Shown piece by piece: positions 8,037 to 17,012 of a stretch of 64,000 nucleotides of DNA. A model generated the notes under the pieces. That model was not told the DNA's origin. It did not search any database and saw only the letters and a program-made list of their open reading frames with translations. Numbering within the stretch: position 1 is the stretch's first letter; each line of letters opens with the position of its first letter. Made by a program: the position numbers and the translations under genes. This DNA comes from Marinibactrum halimedae (GTDB lineage Bacteria > Pseudomonadota > Gammaproteobacteria > Pseudomonadales > Cellvibrionaceae): positions 19,541-83,540 of the forward strand of contig NZ_JAJQVM010000003.1 of NCBI RefSeq assembly GCF_021234875.1, given 5' to 3'.

Positions 8037-10133
8037 ATGAGTTATCAAGTACTCGCCCGTAAATGGCGGCCTGGCAACTTTCATGAAATGGTTGGGCAAG
8101 AGCATGTTATGCAAGCGCTTATTAATGCTCTGGACCACCAACGTCTTCATCATGCTTATCTGTTTACTGGGACACGGGGAGTGGGTAAAACCACCATCGC
8201 TCGAATTTTAGCCAAATGCTTGAATTGTGAAAGGGGTGTCAGTTCCAATCCTTGCGGCCAGTGTGGGGCGTGTACGGAAATCAGTGAAGGTCGGTTTGTC
8301 GATTTAATCGAAGTGGATGCGGCATCGCGGACCAAAGTGGAAGATACCCGTGAATTGTTGGAAAACGTCCAATATGCGCCAACTCGCGGGCGCTATAAAG
8401 TTTACTTGATCGACGAAGTCCATATGCTTTCCGGCCACAGTTTCAATGCATTGTTAAAAACTCTGGAAGAGCCGCCTCCCCATGTGAAATTTCTGTTAGC
8501 CACTACAGATCCACAAAAATTACCCGTTACAATCTTATCGCGCTGTTTGCAATTCCATTTGAAGAACATGAGCCCTGAGCGCATTGTGGGGCATCTAAGC
8601 CATGTGCTTGAGGCGGAATCGGTTGCTTTTGAAGAGCCCGCTTTGTGGAGTCTTGCTCGGGCAGCGGATGGCAGTATGCGAGATGCCATGAGCCTAACGG
8701 ATCAGGCGATTGCATTTGGTAACAGTCACATTTCCGAGCAAAGCGTCAATGCGATGCTCGGTACGATTGATCATTCTCACATTACCGATTTGTTAACGGC
8801 ACTGGCTCATTCTAATGCAAAAGAATTGTTATCAACGGTGCAAAGGATGTCGGAACAATCGCCGGATTACCCGGCGGCCTTGGCAGAATTGCTGGCGGTA
8901 TTGCACCGGATTGCCATCGCACAAGTTGTGCCCGATGCTTTAGATAATCACACGGGGGATCGTGAGCAGGTCTTGTCATTGGCGAGCATAATGGCTTGCG
9001 AAGATGTGCAGCTTTTTTATCAAATTGGCTTAAACGGACGTCGTGATTTGCCGATGGCATCGGATCCGAGAAGTGGATTTGAAATGACCTTATTGCGTAT
9101 GTTGGCGTTTAAGCCCGCCGGGTTGGTGGATATGCCAACCCAACCCATCAATGGCGTTTCTCACCCTGAGTTATCCTCCTCCCAGTCGGAGACTTCCTTC
9201 TCTTCAGCACTACCTGAAGCACCTGCTATATCAGAGCCTGTTTCATCTGATTCTGTGGCTTCAGACCCACTGATGCCCTCAGAAGAAGCTTCAAGGCCCA
9301 CTTTTGAAACAACCGATCAACCTCCCGAAAAAACAGATCCTGAGCCTGAAATACACTCGGTTGTTGAGTCTGCCGTCGTTGAAACAGACGTCGTTGAAAC
9401 AGACATTGTTGAAACAGACGTTGATGAGGCAGGCGTTGTTGAGATAGGTGTTGTTGATACTGGTGCTGTTGAGACAAAAGCGGAAGCCCCAATTTCCCCC
9501 TCCGCATACCATCAAGATCCAGCGCCTATAGCCGATGCCGATTTAATGGCCTATGAGGCTCTGGCGGCTGAGCAAAACTCGGTGCATGAGATGACTGAAG
9601 GCGAGGCGAGTCATGTTGATAACGCTAATAATGCTCCGGGCGTCAGTAACATTGTTACAGCTGAGTCTCACGCTATAAAGCCTGATGACGTTGGATCAAT
9701 GCAGGCGACACCGTCGTCAAATGAAGAGGAAAAGTCGGTATCCTTATCTGAGTTAACCGCACAGTCATGGTTAACAGCGTATTTACAACTGAAGGTGGGG
9801 GGGGTATTGCAAAGTACGGTGTCGAATTGCGTACTACAGCAGGTAGAGGGTAAGACACTACACTTTTTATTGGATGCGTCTAACGCCACGCTCTACAACG
9901 ACTCCCATCAAGAGCGAATGGAAGATGTATTGTCCGGATATTTTAATACGCCCGTAAAAGTCAGTATTACCGTTGGTCAAGTAACGGGAATGACGCCGGC
10001 CATGGCTGCGATTGAAAGACGAAAGCAGTTGCACCAGCAGGCGGTGGAAGCAATTTCGATAGACCCAATGGTGCAGCAACTACAGACTGCGTTTGGTATT
10101 ACGATTGATCCAGAACGCGTTTTTCCTGAGTAA
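8037..10133 (+). CDS. dnaX: DNA polymerase III subunits tau/gamma
   Basis: ATG 8037 gives the family start MSYQVLARKWRP; a GTG at 8028 is nearer to AAGAGG but adds residues not usual in the family. The AAA+ clamp-loader core has Walker A GTRGVGKTT (about residue 45), a zinc module with Cys in CLNCERGVSSNPCGQCGAC, Walker B/DExx in VYLIDEVHML, and sensor 1 in LLATTDPQKLP. Domain III follows to about residue 365. A long acidic, low-complexity linker (about 370-560) with an 8-copy pentapeptide repeat precedes the C-terminal tau domain that contacts DnaB and the polymerase alpha subunit. The protein loads the sliding clamp. At 698 residues it is of tau length. I found no canonical slippery heptamer in frame for a separate gamma product. 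ybaB and recR follow, as in many relatives. Confidence 0.97.
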   Translation: MSYQVLARKWRPGNFHEMVGQEHVMQALINALDHQRLHHAYLFTGTRGVGKTTIARILAKCLNCERGVSSNPCGQCGACTEISEGRFVDLIEVDAASRTKVEDTRELLENVQYAPTRGRYKVYLIDEVHMLSGHSFNALLKTLEEPPPHVKFLLATTDPQKLPVTILSRCLQFHLKNMSPERIVGHLSHVLEAESVAFEEPALWSLARAADGSMRDAMSLTDQAIAFGNSHISEQSVNAMLGTIDHSHITDLLTALAHSNAKELLSTVQRMSEQSPDYPAALAELLAVLHRIAIAQVVPDALDNHTGDREQVLSLASIMACEDVQLFYQIGLNGRRDLPMASDPRSGFEMTLLRMLAFKPAGLVDMPTQPINGVSHPELSSSQSETSFSSALPEAPAISEPVSSDSVASDPLMPSEEASRPTFETTDQPPEKTDPEPEIHSVVESAVVETDVVETDIVETDVDEAGVVEIGVVDTGAVETKAEAPISPSAYHQDPAPIADADLMAYEALAAEQNSVHEMTEGEASHVDNANNAPGVSNIVTAESHAIKPDDVGSMQATPSSNEEEKSVSLSELTAQSWLTAYLQLKVGGVLQSTVSNCVLQQVEGKTLHFLLDASNATLYNDSHQERMEDVLSGYFNTPVKVSITVGQVTGMTPAMAAIERRKQLHQQAVEAISIDPMVQQLQTAFGITIDPERVFPE
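9360..9479 (+). repeat. 15-bp in-frame tandem array in dnaX linker (8 copies)
   Basis: Eight contiguous 15-bp units related to GTTGTTGAAACAGAC encode (V/I)VETD-like pentapeptides. Copies 2-4 are nearly identical and the outer ones have drifted. The array lies in the variable linker between the AAA+ and tau domains and preserves frame. Confidence 0.9.
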
Positions 10134-10244
10134 GGGATCAAATGCGTTTATTGGTCTGTCATTTATTGATCAGTCAATTTCAAAAAACAGTAAAAAGGCT
10201 GTGATGAACAGCCATTCAGTAACAGACTCCAGAAAAGGAGGGGT

Positions 10245-10568
10245 ATGATGAAAGGTTTAGGCGATTTAATGGGCCAATTTCAGGCGTTGCAAGATAATGC
10301 CAAGAAAATTCAAGAAGAGTTGGCCAATGCTGAAGTGCAAGGTGAATCCGGTGCCGGATTGGTGAAGGTAGTGATGACCGGTCGTCATGATGTTCGTTCA
10401 GTGAGTATTGATTCGAGCTTAATGAGTGAAGAAAAGGAAATTCTGGAAGATTTATTGGCCGCAGCTGTCAATGATGCAGTGCGTCGGGTCGAAGCCAACA
10501 ACCAGGAAAAACTGGGTGGGTTGACGGAAGGTTTCCAAATGCCGCCGGGCTTTAAAATGCCGTTTTAA
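10245..10568 (+). CDS. ybaB: Nucleoid-associated protein, YbaB/EbfC family
   Basis: A 107-residue protein with the whole YbaB profile: [27 protein letters not shown], the central [19 protein letters not shown], and [17 protein letters not shown], ending in a Gly/Met/Pro-rich tail (MPPGFKMPF). YbaB dimers bind DNA as tweezers and influence nucleoid organisation. A strong ribosome site AAGGAGG sits just before the start; ATG 10248 is an equal alternative. It lies between dnaX and recR, the standard order, and is probably cotranscribed. A small GGCTGT/ACAGCC hairpin at 10197-10213 lies in the dnaX-ybaB spacer. Confidence 0.97.
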   Translation: MMKGLGDLMGQFQALQDNAKKIQEELANAEVQGESGAGLVKVVMTGRHDVRSVSIDSSLMSEEKEILEDLLAAAVNDAVRRVEANNQEKLGGLTEGFQMPPGFKMPF

Positions 10569-10585
10569 AAGTGCTGTTAAGTGCA

Positions 10586-10637
10586 CGTTGTTAAGTACTG
10601 TTGTTAAGTACTGTTGTTAAGTACTGTTGTTAAGTAC
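10586..10637. repeat. 13-bp tandem array between ybaB and recR (4 copies)
   Basis: TGTTGTTAAGTAC is repeated four times without gaps, the first copy starting with C; a more diverged copy precedes at about 10573-10584. The array occupies most of the first half of the spacer. Confidence 0.9.
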
Positions 10638-10719
10638 GTAATTAATGAACTTAGTTAAAAACGCGGTAATGGTGTGTAGGCCGTTACCGACGATGGTTTC
10701 CGCGAGATGAGGAAAATAG

Positions 10720-11313
10720 ATGTTCAGCCCGCTCATTGATGAGTTAATGCAGGCGCTGAGAGTGCTACCTGGGGTTGGCCCAAAATCTGCCCAACGTATG
10801 GCATTTCATTTGTTAGAGCAAGAACGCCAAGGTGCCTTGCAATTGGCTCGATCATTAGAGAAAGCCATTGATGGCGTTTCCTATTGCAATGGTTGTCGTA
10901 CTTTCACCGAAGAGTCCTTTTGTGGAATCTGTCGAAATGTGAAGCGCGATGGACGAACTGTTTGTGTTGTGGAATCTCCGGCAGACATTCTTGCGTTTGA
11001 GCAATCGGGTAGCTATAGCGGGCATTACTTTGTGCTCCATGGGCATTTGTCTCCCATTGACGGTATTGGTCCGGAAGATCTGGGCATCGATATTTTGGAG
11101 AGCCGCTTGGCTCAGGGCGAAATTCAAGAGTTGATTTTGGCGACGGGCTCTACCGTCGAGGGAGAAGCGACCGCACATTACATTGCTGAGTTGGGGCGCC
11201 GAAACGAGGTGACGGTGAGCCGTTTAGCGCAAGGGGTCCCTCTTGGTGGGGAGTTGGAGTACTTGGATGGAGGCACTCTCGCTCATGCTCTTAATAGTCG
11301 TCGAGTAATTTAA
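10720..11313 (+). CDS. recR: Recombination mediator protein RecR
   Basis: A 197-residue protein of normal RecR length. The N-terminal helix-hairpin-helix is [17 protein letters not shown], followed by a four-cysteine zinc finger ([19 protein letters not shown]). The Toprim domain has [15 protein letters not shown] and [18 protein letters not shown], and the C-terminus [20 protein letters not shown] is conserved. With RecF and RecO it loads RecA onto SSB-coated single-stranded gaps. Its stop codon overlaps the start of rnd, which indicates translational coupling; that adjacency to rnd is less usual than dnaX-ybaB-recR. Confidence 0.98.
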   Translation: MFSPLIDELMQALRVLPGVGPKSAQRMAFHLLEQERQGALQLARSLEKAIDGVSYCNGCRTFTEESFCGICRNVKRDGRTVCVVESPADILAFEQSGSYSGHYFVLHGHLSPIDGIGPEDLGIDILESRLAQGEIQELILATGSTVEGEATAHYIAELGRRNEVTVSRLAQGVPLGGELEYLDGGTLAHALNSRRVI

Positions 11314-12464
11314 TGTCTATAGAAACCCAACCCATAGTATGGGTCGATGATGCTGCACAGTTAACTGAGTTGTGTCATCAGTGGCAGTCTCAAACCGCCT
11401 TGGCGATTGACACCGAATTTATGCGGGTGAGTACTTTTTACCCAGAAGCAGGCTTAGTTCAGGTGGGCGATGGCAAAGCGGCCTATCTGATTGATCCACT
11501 TGTACTCAGTCAGCACGATCATTTTCGCCAGTTGCTGGTCAATCCCGCAATCACCAAAGTATTGCATTCCTGTTCGGAAGATTTGGAAGTATTTCAGCGC
11601 AGTTTTGGTGTGTGTCCTAGCCCGCTTTTTGATACCCAAATTGCCGCAGCAATGGCGGGATATGGTTTTAGTATTGGCTATGCAAATTTAGTGCAAACCC
11701 TTCTGGAAGTAGAGTTACCGAAAGATGCGACACGCTCAGACTGGCTTCAACGTCCTTTAACGGATGCGCAAAAACGCTACGCCGCACTGGATGTAACGCA
11801 TTTGTTGGTCATATACGAAACGCTGTTGACGTCATTAAAAGCATCTGATCGGTTGTCGTGGGTGATGAATGAGTGTGCGTTGATCTTGCAAAATGTAGGG
11901 CCGATTGACGAAGTGGACCCCGAATATTTTCGCAAAGTAAAGTTAGCTTGGAAGCTAAGACCTGCTGAGCTGGTAGTGCTGAAGGCGTTAAGTCATTGGA
12001 GAGAAATGACGGCGCGAGCCAAAAACATCCCACGCAATCATTTGATGAAAGAGAATGTGTTGTTCAATCTCGCAAAATTCCGACCGACGACTCTGGGCAA
12101 ATTATCGAAAGTGGAGGGTATGCCCTCAAAAACAATACGAGAATACGGTGATGTGTTAGTGGCGATGATTAAAGCGGCAACAGAATTGCCCGCCAGTGAT
12201 CGGCCTCAGCGCTTGCCACCTCCGCTCTCCCCGCAACTTGGGGATTTAGTGAAAGGGTTAAAAGCGTTGGTACGTGAAGAATCGGAGCGTCTAAAGCTAC
12301 CCCCAGAGTTATTGGTGAAAAAGAAAGACTACGAGGCGATTGTTCGCTCAGGAATGAACTCTGGCAGTTATCGCTTGCCGCCTTCCATTGAGCAAACGTG
12401 GCGGAACGACCTTATTGGGTCTGTTCTCCTTACGTATGCGCGAGCCTATAGCCATTCAGACTAA
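11313..12464 (+). CDS. rnd: Ribonuclease D
   Basis: A 383-residue DEDD-family 3'-5' exoribonuclease. Exo I is LAIDTEFMRVSTFYPEAGLV, Exo II is KVLHSCSEDLEVFQ, and Exo III is KRYAALDVTHLLVIYETL, with the Tyr and Asp of the DEDDy type. One or two HRDC domains follow (about residues 210-295, ending with LSKVEGMPSKTIREYGD, and a second, poorer region near 320-370). RNase D trims the 3' ends of tRNA and other stable RNAs. The start overlaps the recR stop at 11313. ycgL and ycgN follow, the order seen in Pseudomonas. Confidence 0.96.
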   Translation: MSIETQPIVWVDDAAQLTELCHQWQSQTALAIDTEFMRVSTFYPEAGLVQVGDGKAAYLIDPLVLSQHDHFRQLLVNPAITKVLHSCSEDLEVFQRSFGVCPSPLFDTQIAAAMAGYGFSIGYANLVQTLLEVELPKDATRSDWLQRPLTDAQKRYAALDVTHLLVIYETLLTSLKASDRLSWVMNECALILQNVGPIDEVDPEYFRKVKLAWKLRPAELVVLKALSHWREMTARAKNIPRNHLMKENVLFNLAKFRPTTLGKLSKVEGMPSKTIREYGDVLVAMIKAATELPASDRPQRLPPPLSPQLGDLVKGLKALVREESERLKLPPELLVKKKDYEAIVRSGMNSGSYRLPPSIEQTWRNDLIGSVLLTYARAYSHSD

Positions 12465-12520
12465 AGCGATAAACCATTGGACTGGGTATGAATGTGCGTG
12501 AAAGCTGTGAATAGAAAGCC

Positions 12521-12590
12521 GTAGTTGAAAAATAGTAGTTAAAAACAGTAGTTAGAAAACCGTAGTTAAAAACAACAGTTAGAAAAAAGC
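12521..12590. repeat. About 14-bp degenerate tandem array between rnd and ycgL
   Basis: Five units of 13-14 bp beginning GTAGTTRAAAAACA follow one another (12521, 12535, 12548, 12562, 12576). They are more diverged than the arrays near dnaX and recR. Confidence 0.8.
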
Positions 12591-12634
12591 GGGTAGAAAG
12601 AATCCGTAAAAAGTAGTGAGTCAAAAACGAAACC

Positions 12635-12925
12635 ATGAAATTGATTTGTGATATTTATAAAAGCCCAAAAGATGCTGATATGTACCTTTATGTGCAAAAG
12701 TCGGAAGGCCTGTCTCGTGTACCGGAAGCGTTAGTTGAGCGTTTTGGTCAGCCCAAACATGCGATGACTTTATTGCTGACACCAGAAAAAACACTGGCGA
12801 ATGCAGACATTCATAAAGTCCTTCAATCGTTACAGGAAAAGGGCTTTTACCTGCAATTACCGCCACCCAAAGAGAAATACATGCAAGCAGTGAATCAACA
12901 TAATAGCAAGCTGGCAGGCGTGTAG
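12635..12925 (+). CDS. ycgL: YcgL domain protein
   Basis: A 96-residue protein with the YcgL signature: CDIYKSPKDADMYLYVQKSEG at the N-terminus, ALVERFGQPKHAMTLLLTPEK in the middle and GFYLQLPPPKE near the end. The family is a small alpha/beta fold of unknown biochemical role, conserved next to rnd and ycgN in many gammaproteobacteria. The gene is two bases upstream of the ycgN start, so the two are almost certainly cotranscribed. Confidence 0.95.
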   Translation: MKLICDIYKSPKDADMYLYVQKSEGLSRVPEALVERFGQPKHAMTLLLTPEKTLANADIHKVLQSLQEKGFYLQLPPPKEKYMQAVNQHNSKLAGV

Positions 12926-12927
12926 TT

Positions 12928-13422
12928 GTGGTTAAGGCTGTGGCTAAGCAGATTGTGGATGAGCGGGAAAACGAGCAGGTGGTGGAGTTGCCTTTTTGGG
13001 AAGTTAAAACGCTGGATGAAATGTCTGAATCAGAGTGGGAGTCTCTTTGTGATGGTTGCGGTAAATGCTGCTTACACAAGCTACAAGACGACGATACCGA
13101 AGAGGTGTTTTACACCAATGTTGCTTGCAAGTTTTTGGATGTAGAAACCTGCCGTTGTCGTGACTACGCTCATCGTAAAGACAATGTGCCCGAATGTGTA
13201 TCGTTAACTCGTGAGCAGGTGGATCAGTTCCACTGGCTACCATCATCGTGTGCGTATCGGCGAATTGCCCAAGGGTTAAAGCTTGAAAAATGGCACCCTT
13301 TAATTTCTGGTGATGAAACGAGTGTCCACCGTTTTAAGCGATCAGTGAAAGGCCGCGTGATTTCGGAATTGGATGTGACAGAAGAAGACTGGGAAGAGTA
13401 TGTCATTCGTTGGGTAAATTAG
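12928..13422 (+). CDS. ycgN: YcgN family cysteine-cluster protein (UPF0260)
   Basis: A 164-residue protein beginning at GTG 12928, two bases after the ycgL stop. The family's cysteine motifs are present: CDGCGKCCLHKL, VACKFLDVETCRCRDYAHR, VPECVSL and LPSSCAYRRIAQG. This CxxCxxCC-type cluster (also called the YkgJ family) is thought to bind a metal or an iron-sulfur cluster, without proven function. WHPLISGD and the C-terminal EEDWEEYVIRWVN are also typical. The start codon is chosen from the coupling to ycgL and because the next Met is within the conserved region. Confidence 0.94.
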   Translation: MVKAVAKQIVDERENEQVVELPFWEVKTLDEMSESEWESLCDGCGKCCLHKLQDDDTEEVFYTNVACKFLDVETCRCRDYAHRKDNVPECVSLTREQVDQFHWLPSSCAYRRIAQGLKLEKWHPLISGDETSVHRFKRSVKGRVISELDVTEEDWEEYVIRWVN

Positions 13423-13472
13423 TGCCGTTGATGAATATGTGAAAGTTGGGCTTAAAAAGAAGTCTTTTGAAA

Positions 13473-13502
13473 GTACCGTAAAATTCAGTGCTGTAAAATT
13501 TT
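13473..13502. repeat. 15-bp direct repeat (2 copies)
   Basis: GTACCGTAAAATTCA and GTGCTGTAAAATTTT lie head to tail in the ycgN-13535 spacer. Confidence 0.6.
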
Positions 13503-13534
13503 TTACAAGCAAACTGTAAGTGTTAGGAAGAGTG

Positions 13535-13915
13535 ATGACAGAAACAGCGTATTTGTATGCATGGGGTGTGTACCTTGCCGGTAGCCTTTGTCTGGTGTTG
13601 GTGTTGTGGCGCTTGCTGCGTTCAGCCGCCCACTGGGTGAAATACCCATTATTATTTTTAGCATTAGGGTTGTTGGTTGCCCCCTTTTCCATTGAAACCG
13701 GCTCGCCCTACTTGGCTCCAGCCACCTTAATTCTCTTATTTGAGGGTATCTTTGTGCCAGAATCGGGATTTGTACGAGCAGGGCCTACCGTAGCGGTGGT
13801 CAGTCTCATTAGTGTTTTGGCATATCCGTTGTTGTTTGTTTTGTCAAAGCTCATTGGCTTTTCACTGGGTAGCCGCTCGACAGAAGAGGTATCGCGCACA
13901 GAGCCTGAAATATAG
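13535..13915 (+). CDS. Small inner-membrane protein of unknown function
   Basis: ATG 13535 follows AGGAAG at a good distance and is preferred to GTG 13520. The 126-residue product has an N-terminal segment (YAWGVYLAGSLCLVLVLWRLL), a second (YPLLFLALGLLVAPF), a third (YLAPATLILLFEGIFV) and a fourth (TVAVVSLISVLAYPLLFVLSKLIGF), then a short charged tail. Proteins of this size and profile are found beside ycgN and a VWA protein gene in relatives, but no function is known to me. It may form an operon with the genes before it, since the hairpin at 13916 closes this group. Confidence 0.75.
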   Translation: MTETAYLYAWGVYLAGSLCLVLVLWRLLRSAAHWVKYPLLFLALGLLVAPFSIETGSPYLAPATLILLFEGIFVPESGFVRAGPTVAVVSLISVLAYPLLFVLSKLIGFSLGSRSTEEVSRTEPEI

Positions 13916-13965
13916 AGTGGTCACCCACTAACCCTAGTGATCCTTTTTGATTGGCCACTTTTTTT
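13916..13965 (+). terminator. Probable rho-independent terminator
   Basis: AGTGGTC (13916-13922) pairs with GGCCACT (13953-13959), with an inner CACTA/TAGTG stem, and is followed by a T run. It would end transcription of the ycgL-ycgN-13535 group. Confidence 0.5.
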
Positions 13966-14100
13966 GTCACTTTCTTATGATGAATTACTCTATTTTATCA
14001 CTTCCCTTTAGTTGAAACGTCAATGGCCGACAGAAACATTAGTCAGGCGTGAGTCTGTTAAAGGTGCCAAACTATTAAAGCGTTATTCGGATCAGGAGAA

Positions 14101-16293
14101 GTGTTACCCGTGTTAAGTTTTCGTGAAGTGGCAAGCCTATCAATGGTTTTGTTCACCGTACTGTGGATGGTGACTTTTTCAGCCATGGCACAATCCCCTC
14201 AAAAAGCGGATGTGCGATTGGTTATTGATATCTCTGGCAGTATGAAACAAAACGATCCGAATAATTTACGGCGCCCAGCGGTAGACTTATTAGTGAAGTT
14301 GTTGCCGGAGGGGTCAAAAGCCGGGGTATGGACTTTTGGGCAATCTGTTGACCAGCTAGTGAGTCATCAGGTCGTTGATGAGCAGTGGGCAAAGAATGCT
14401 TCCGCAAAAGCCCGTAATATTCATTCATCAGGGTTGTATACGAATATTGGCCAAGCACTGGAAACCGCGTTGGCGGATGCCAGTACATTGGATAAAACTT
14501 TTCGCTCCAATATTATCTTGCTCACCGATGGAATGGTGGATATTTCCAAAGAGCAGGACGACAACTTAGTGGAATGGCGGCGCATTGTGGATGAGACAAT
14601 TCCAAAGCTTAAAGAAGCTGGCGTCGTCGTACATACCATCGCCTTGTCTGATAATGCAGATACACGATTGCTCAACCGACTTGCGTTATCCACCGATGGT
14701 ATTGCAGCCGTTGCAAAAACGGCCGATGAGTTAATGCAGGTATTTTTGCAAGCCTTTGATCAAGCCGCACCCTCCGAACAATTGCCGTTGGATGGCGATA
14801 CTTTTGTGGTGGATTCCAGTGTGGAGGAATTTACCGCTTTGATTTTTCGTTCAAGCTCAACCCCCACTGAACTTCTCGGCCCAGATCAAACACGATACAG
14901 TGAAGCGCGTTCGGGCATGGATGAGGACGTTAATTGGTATGCCACAGATCGATACGATCTCGTGACGTTAAAAAAGCCGCTGGAAGGGGAATGGTCGGTT
15001 CGAGCGGATATGGCTCCGGGTAGCCGAATTACGGTGATCAGTAATTTAAATGTGTACGTAGAGCCGATGCCGACCAACATTTTCCGAGGGCAAACAATCC
15101 CTTTATCATTAAGATTACAGGAAGATGGAAAAACCATTGATCGGCCTGAGTTTTTAGAGCTTCTCGACGTCACTGTGACAAAAATTGCCCCCTCTGAGCA
15201 AGAGTGGAAAATGACATTGTCTGATCCAAATAATCTTCCTAACGATGGCGTGTATTCTACAGAATTGGAAGGTTTTACAGAGTTGGGAAATCACGACCTT
15301 ATTGCCAAGGTCGATGGAAAAAGTTTTTTCAGACAGTTTACACACACCGTGAGTGTGAGAGATGCCTTTAATATTCATCTCAGATCTGAAAATAACAACG
15401 GAGAAGTACGTTATTTATTGTCCATTACGCCCAATGCCCAGACCTTAAATTTCAAAAAAACCAGTGTTGTGGCCCGAGTAAAAAATCCAACGGGCCGAAG
15501 TTCCATTAAACCTATTCCCTTGAAGCCGAACGATGTTTGGGAGCTGGAGATCGTTCCGAAAGAAGAGGGGCAGTATGCCATTACATTGGCCATTAGTGTT
15601 GTGGAAAACAATGGCAATCGTTATCAATACGACCACCCTGTAGAGACGTTTTATTACCCTGAAAAAAATGCACCTAAGAAAAAGAGCTCTGAAAATACGG
15701 ATGAAGACGATGCAACACAAAAGGACGAAGACGCTAAACAGGATATAGATGAAGATGTTGAAGAAGGCGATGAATCGGAAGAGGAAAGTTCCTTATTGTT
15801 GTACATCTTATTAGGCGTTGGGAATGTCGTGGTGCTAGGCGTTGCTTATTTTGCTTACCGTGTCATTGTTGGGAATTCGAAATCGGATGAATCTTCCGAA
15901 GATGAAGGAGAGAAAAAAGAAAGTGACTCGGATACAAACTCAGAAAAAGAAGCGGAGCCAGAGCCTGCTCAAACGGAAAGTCTTGCGATGGCGGATATTG
16001 GAGAAGATGAGGATTTGTCGCGTGAGGATGATTCATCTGATACCGATTCGCCAGAGAAAAGTTTAACTGGCACAGATTTGGCCAGTGATGAACCTATTAC
16101 GGAATCGGATATCCCCATGGATAGTGGAAGCGATGAATTACCTCCTGCTCCTATGGATGATTTAGATGCCATGCTAGCTGAAACGGCGGATGAAGATGAA
16201 GAATTTAGCTTGGATGATTTCTCTGCGGGTGATATTGCCGGTGATGACTTTTCGGACGATGATTTTGGCGGGGATGATAACACCAAGAGCTAA
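14101..16293 (+). CDS. VWA-domain membrane protein with long acidic C-terminal tail
   Basis: A 730-residue protein starting at GTG 14101, close to AGGAG at 14092. A signal peptide ends at SAMAQS. The von Willebrand A domain (about residues 37-215) has an intact MIDAS: DISGSMK, a Thr near GLYTNIGQ and ILLTDGMVD. Beta-rich extracytoplasmic sequence follows to about residue 520, including a region that resembles a Ca-activated chloride-channel/choice-of-anchor layout. A single TM segment (SLLLYILLGVGNVVVLGVAYFA, about 563-585) leads to a cytoplasmic tail of about 140 residues made mostly of D, E and S. It is probably an inner-membrane protein facing the periplasm. Function unknown. It stands alone between two terminators or spacers and is not part of an MoxR operon here. 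Confidence 0.85.
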   Translation: MLPVLSFREVASLSMVLFTVLWMVTFSAMAQSPQKADVRLVIDISGSMKQNDPNNLRRPAVDLLVKLLPEGSKAGVWTFGQSVDQLVSHQVVDEQWAKNASAKARNIHSSGLYTNIGQALETALADASTLDKTFRSNIILLTDGMVDISKEQDDNLVEWRRIVDETIPKLKEAGVVVHTIALSDNADTRLLNRLALSTDGIAAVAKTADELMQVFLQAFDQAAPSEQLPLDGDTFVVDSSVEEFTALIFRSSSTPTELLGPDQTRYSEARSGMDEDVNWYATDRYDLVTLKKPLEGEWSVRADMAPGSRITVISNLNVYVEPMPTNIFRGQTIPLSLRLQEDGKTIDRPEFLELLDVTVTKIAPSEQEWKMTLSDPNNLPNDGVYSTELEGFTELGNHDLIAKVDGKSFFRQFTHTVSVRDAFNIHLRSENNNGEVRYLLSITPNAQTLNFKKTSVVARVKNPTGRSSIKPIPLKPNDVWELEIVPKEEGQYAITLAISVVENNGNRYQYDHPVETFYYPEKNAPKKKSSENTDEDDATQKDEDAKQDIDEDVEEGDESEEESSLLLYILLGVGNVVVLGVAYFAYRVIVGNSKSDESSEDEGEKKESDSDTNSEKEAEPEPAQTESLAMADIGEDEDLSREDDSSDTDSPEKSLTGTDLASDEPITESDIPMDSGSDELPPAPMDDLDAMLAETADEDEEFSLDDFSAGDIAGDDFSDDDFGGDDNTKS

Positions 16294-16307
16294 CATAGAG
16301 TGTTGAT

Positions 16308-17012
16308 ATGTACCCGTTGTTTTTTCGTTCGTTAATATTCTCTCATGAGCAAGCGGTTGCTCAAGAAGTTTCAATTGATAAAAAAAACGATGTGCGGTCT
16401 CAATATTGCCAGCGGTGTGGGCTGAGTGTGCAAAAGTGTTTTTGCCACGCCTTACCTTACCTTTCAGAAAGCCCGCAGTTTCATCTCGTGGTTCACCCTC
16501 GTGAAGTGTCTAAGCGAACCAACACGGGTAGTTTGGCCTGTGCATGCATGGCTATGTGTGGATTTGAAATATGGTCTCGTCAACATGCCAGTGCGGTGGA
16601 TTGCAACCGTGATATTGTGGTGTTTCCAAAGGCGTTGGCTAACGAGCAAGCATTGTATCGAGATTTAAAAGAACTCATTGCTCCTCAACCTCAACCGCCT
16701 CAGAGCCACGATCAATCAATCCCTATTTCTCCCCGTTTTATTTTGTTGGATGCAACTTGGCAACAAGCCAGAAAAATGTATCGACAATCGCCTTGGTTAC
16801 ATACGTTGCTCCACACCGAATTGCCTTTATTTGATTGTCCTTCATCTGATTGTCCTTCTGATAGCCGCTATATGCTTCGAAAGCGTCAATCGGAAGGGCA
16901 TTTCAGTACATTAGAGGTCATCGCCTGGATAGTTAATGCTACTGGGAATACGCGCGATGCAGAGGCATTACAGGATGTGCTCGCGCATTTTCAATCCTAT
17001 TTTCATTCTTGA
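16308..17012 (+). CDS. tapT: DTW-domain tRNA 3-amino-3-carboxypropyl transferase
   Basis: The DTW/TapT family is indicated by the four-Cys N-terminal zinc motif (YCQRCGLSVQKCFC), LVVHPREVSKRTNTG, and the name-giving LLDATWQQARKMYRQSPWL with D-A-T-W. RKRQSEGHFSTLEVIAWI at the C-terminus is also conserved. The enzyme transfers the acp group from S-adenosylmethionine to uridine 47 in the variable loop of some tRNAs. The first 28 residues are less conserved, so the true start could be the GTG at 16392. An insertion near residue 176 contains the peptide repeat DCPSS-DCPSD, from a 15-bp tandem duplication at 16833-16862. The stop overlaps the possible TTG start of the next gene. Confidence 0.85.
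   Translation: MYPLFFRSLIFSHEQAVAQEVSIDKKNDVRSQYCQRCGLSVQKCFCHALPYLSESPQFHLVVHPREVSKRTNTGSLACACMAMCGFEIWSRQHASAVDCNRDIVVFPKALANEQALYRDLKELIAPQPQPPQSHDQSIPISPRFILLDATWQQARKMYRQSPWLHTLLHTELPLFDCPSSDCPSDSRYMLRKRQSEGHFSTLEVIAWIVNATGNTRDAEALQDVLAHFQSYFHS
16833..16862 (+). repeat. 15-bp in-frame duplication in the DTW gene
   Basis: GATTGTCCTTCATCT is followed directly by GATTGTCCTTCTGAT, adding five codons to a surface loop. Confidence 0.75.

Noticed and set aside
9320..9340. A-rich GAAAAAACAG in dnaX as a programmed frameshift site for gamma
   Set aside because: The heptamer is not in the X XXY YYZ register of the dnaX frame, and I see no Shine-Dalgarno plus hairpin pair around it like that of E. 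coli.
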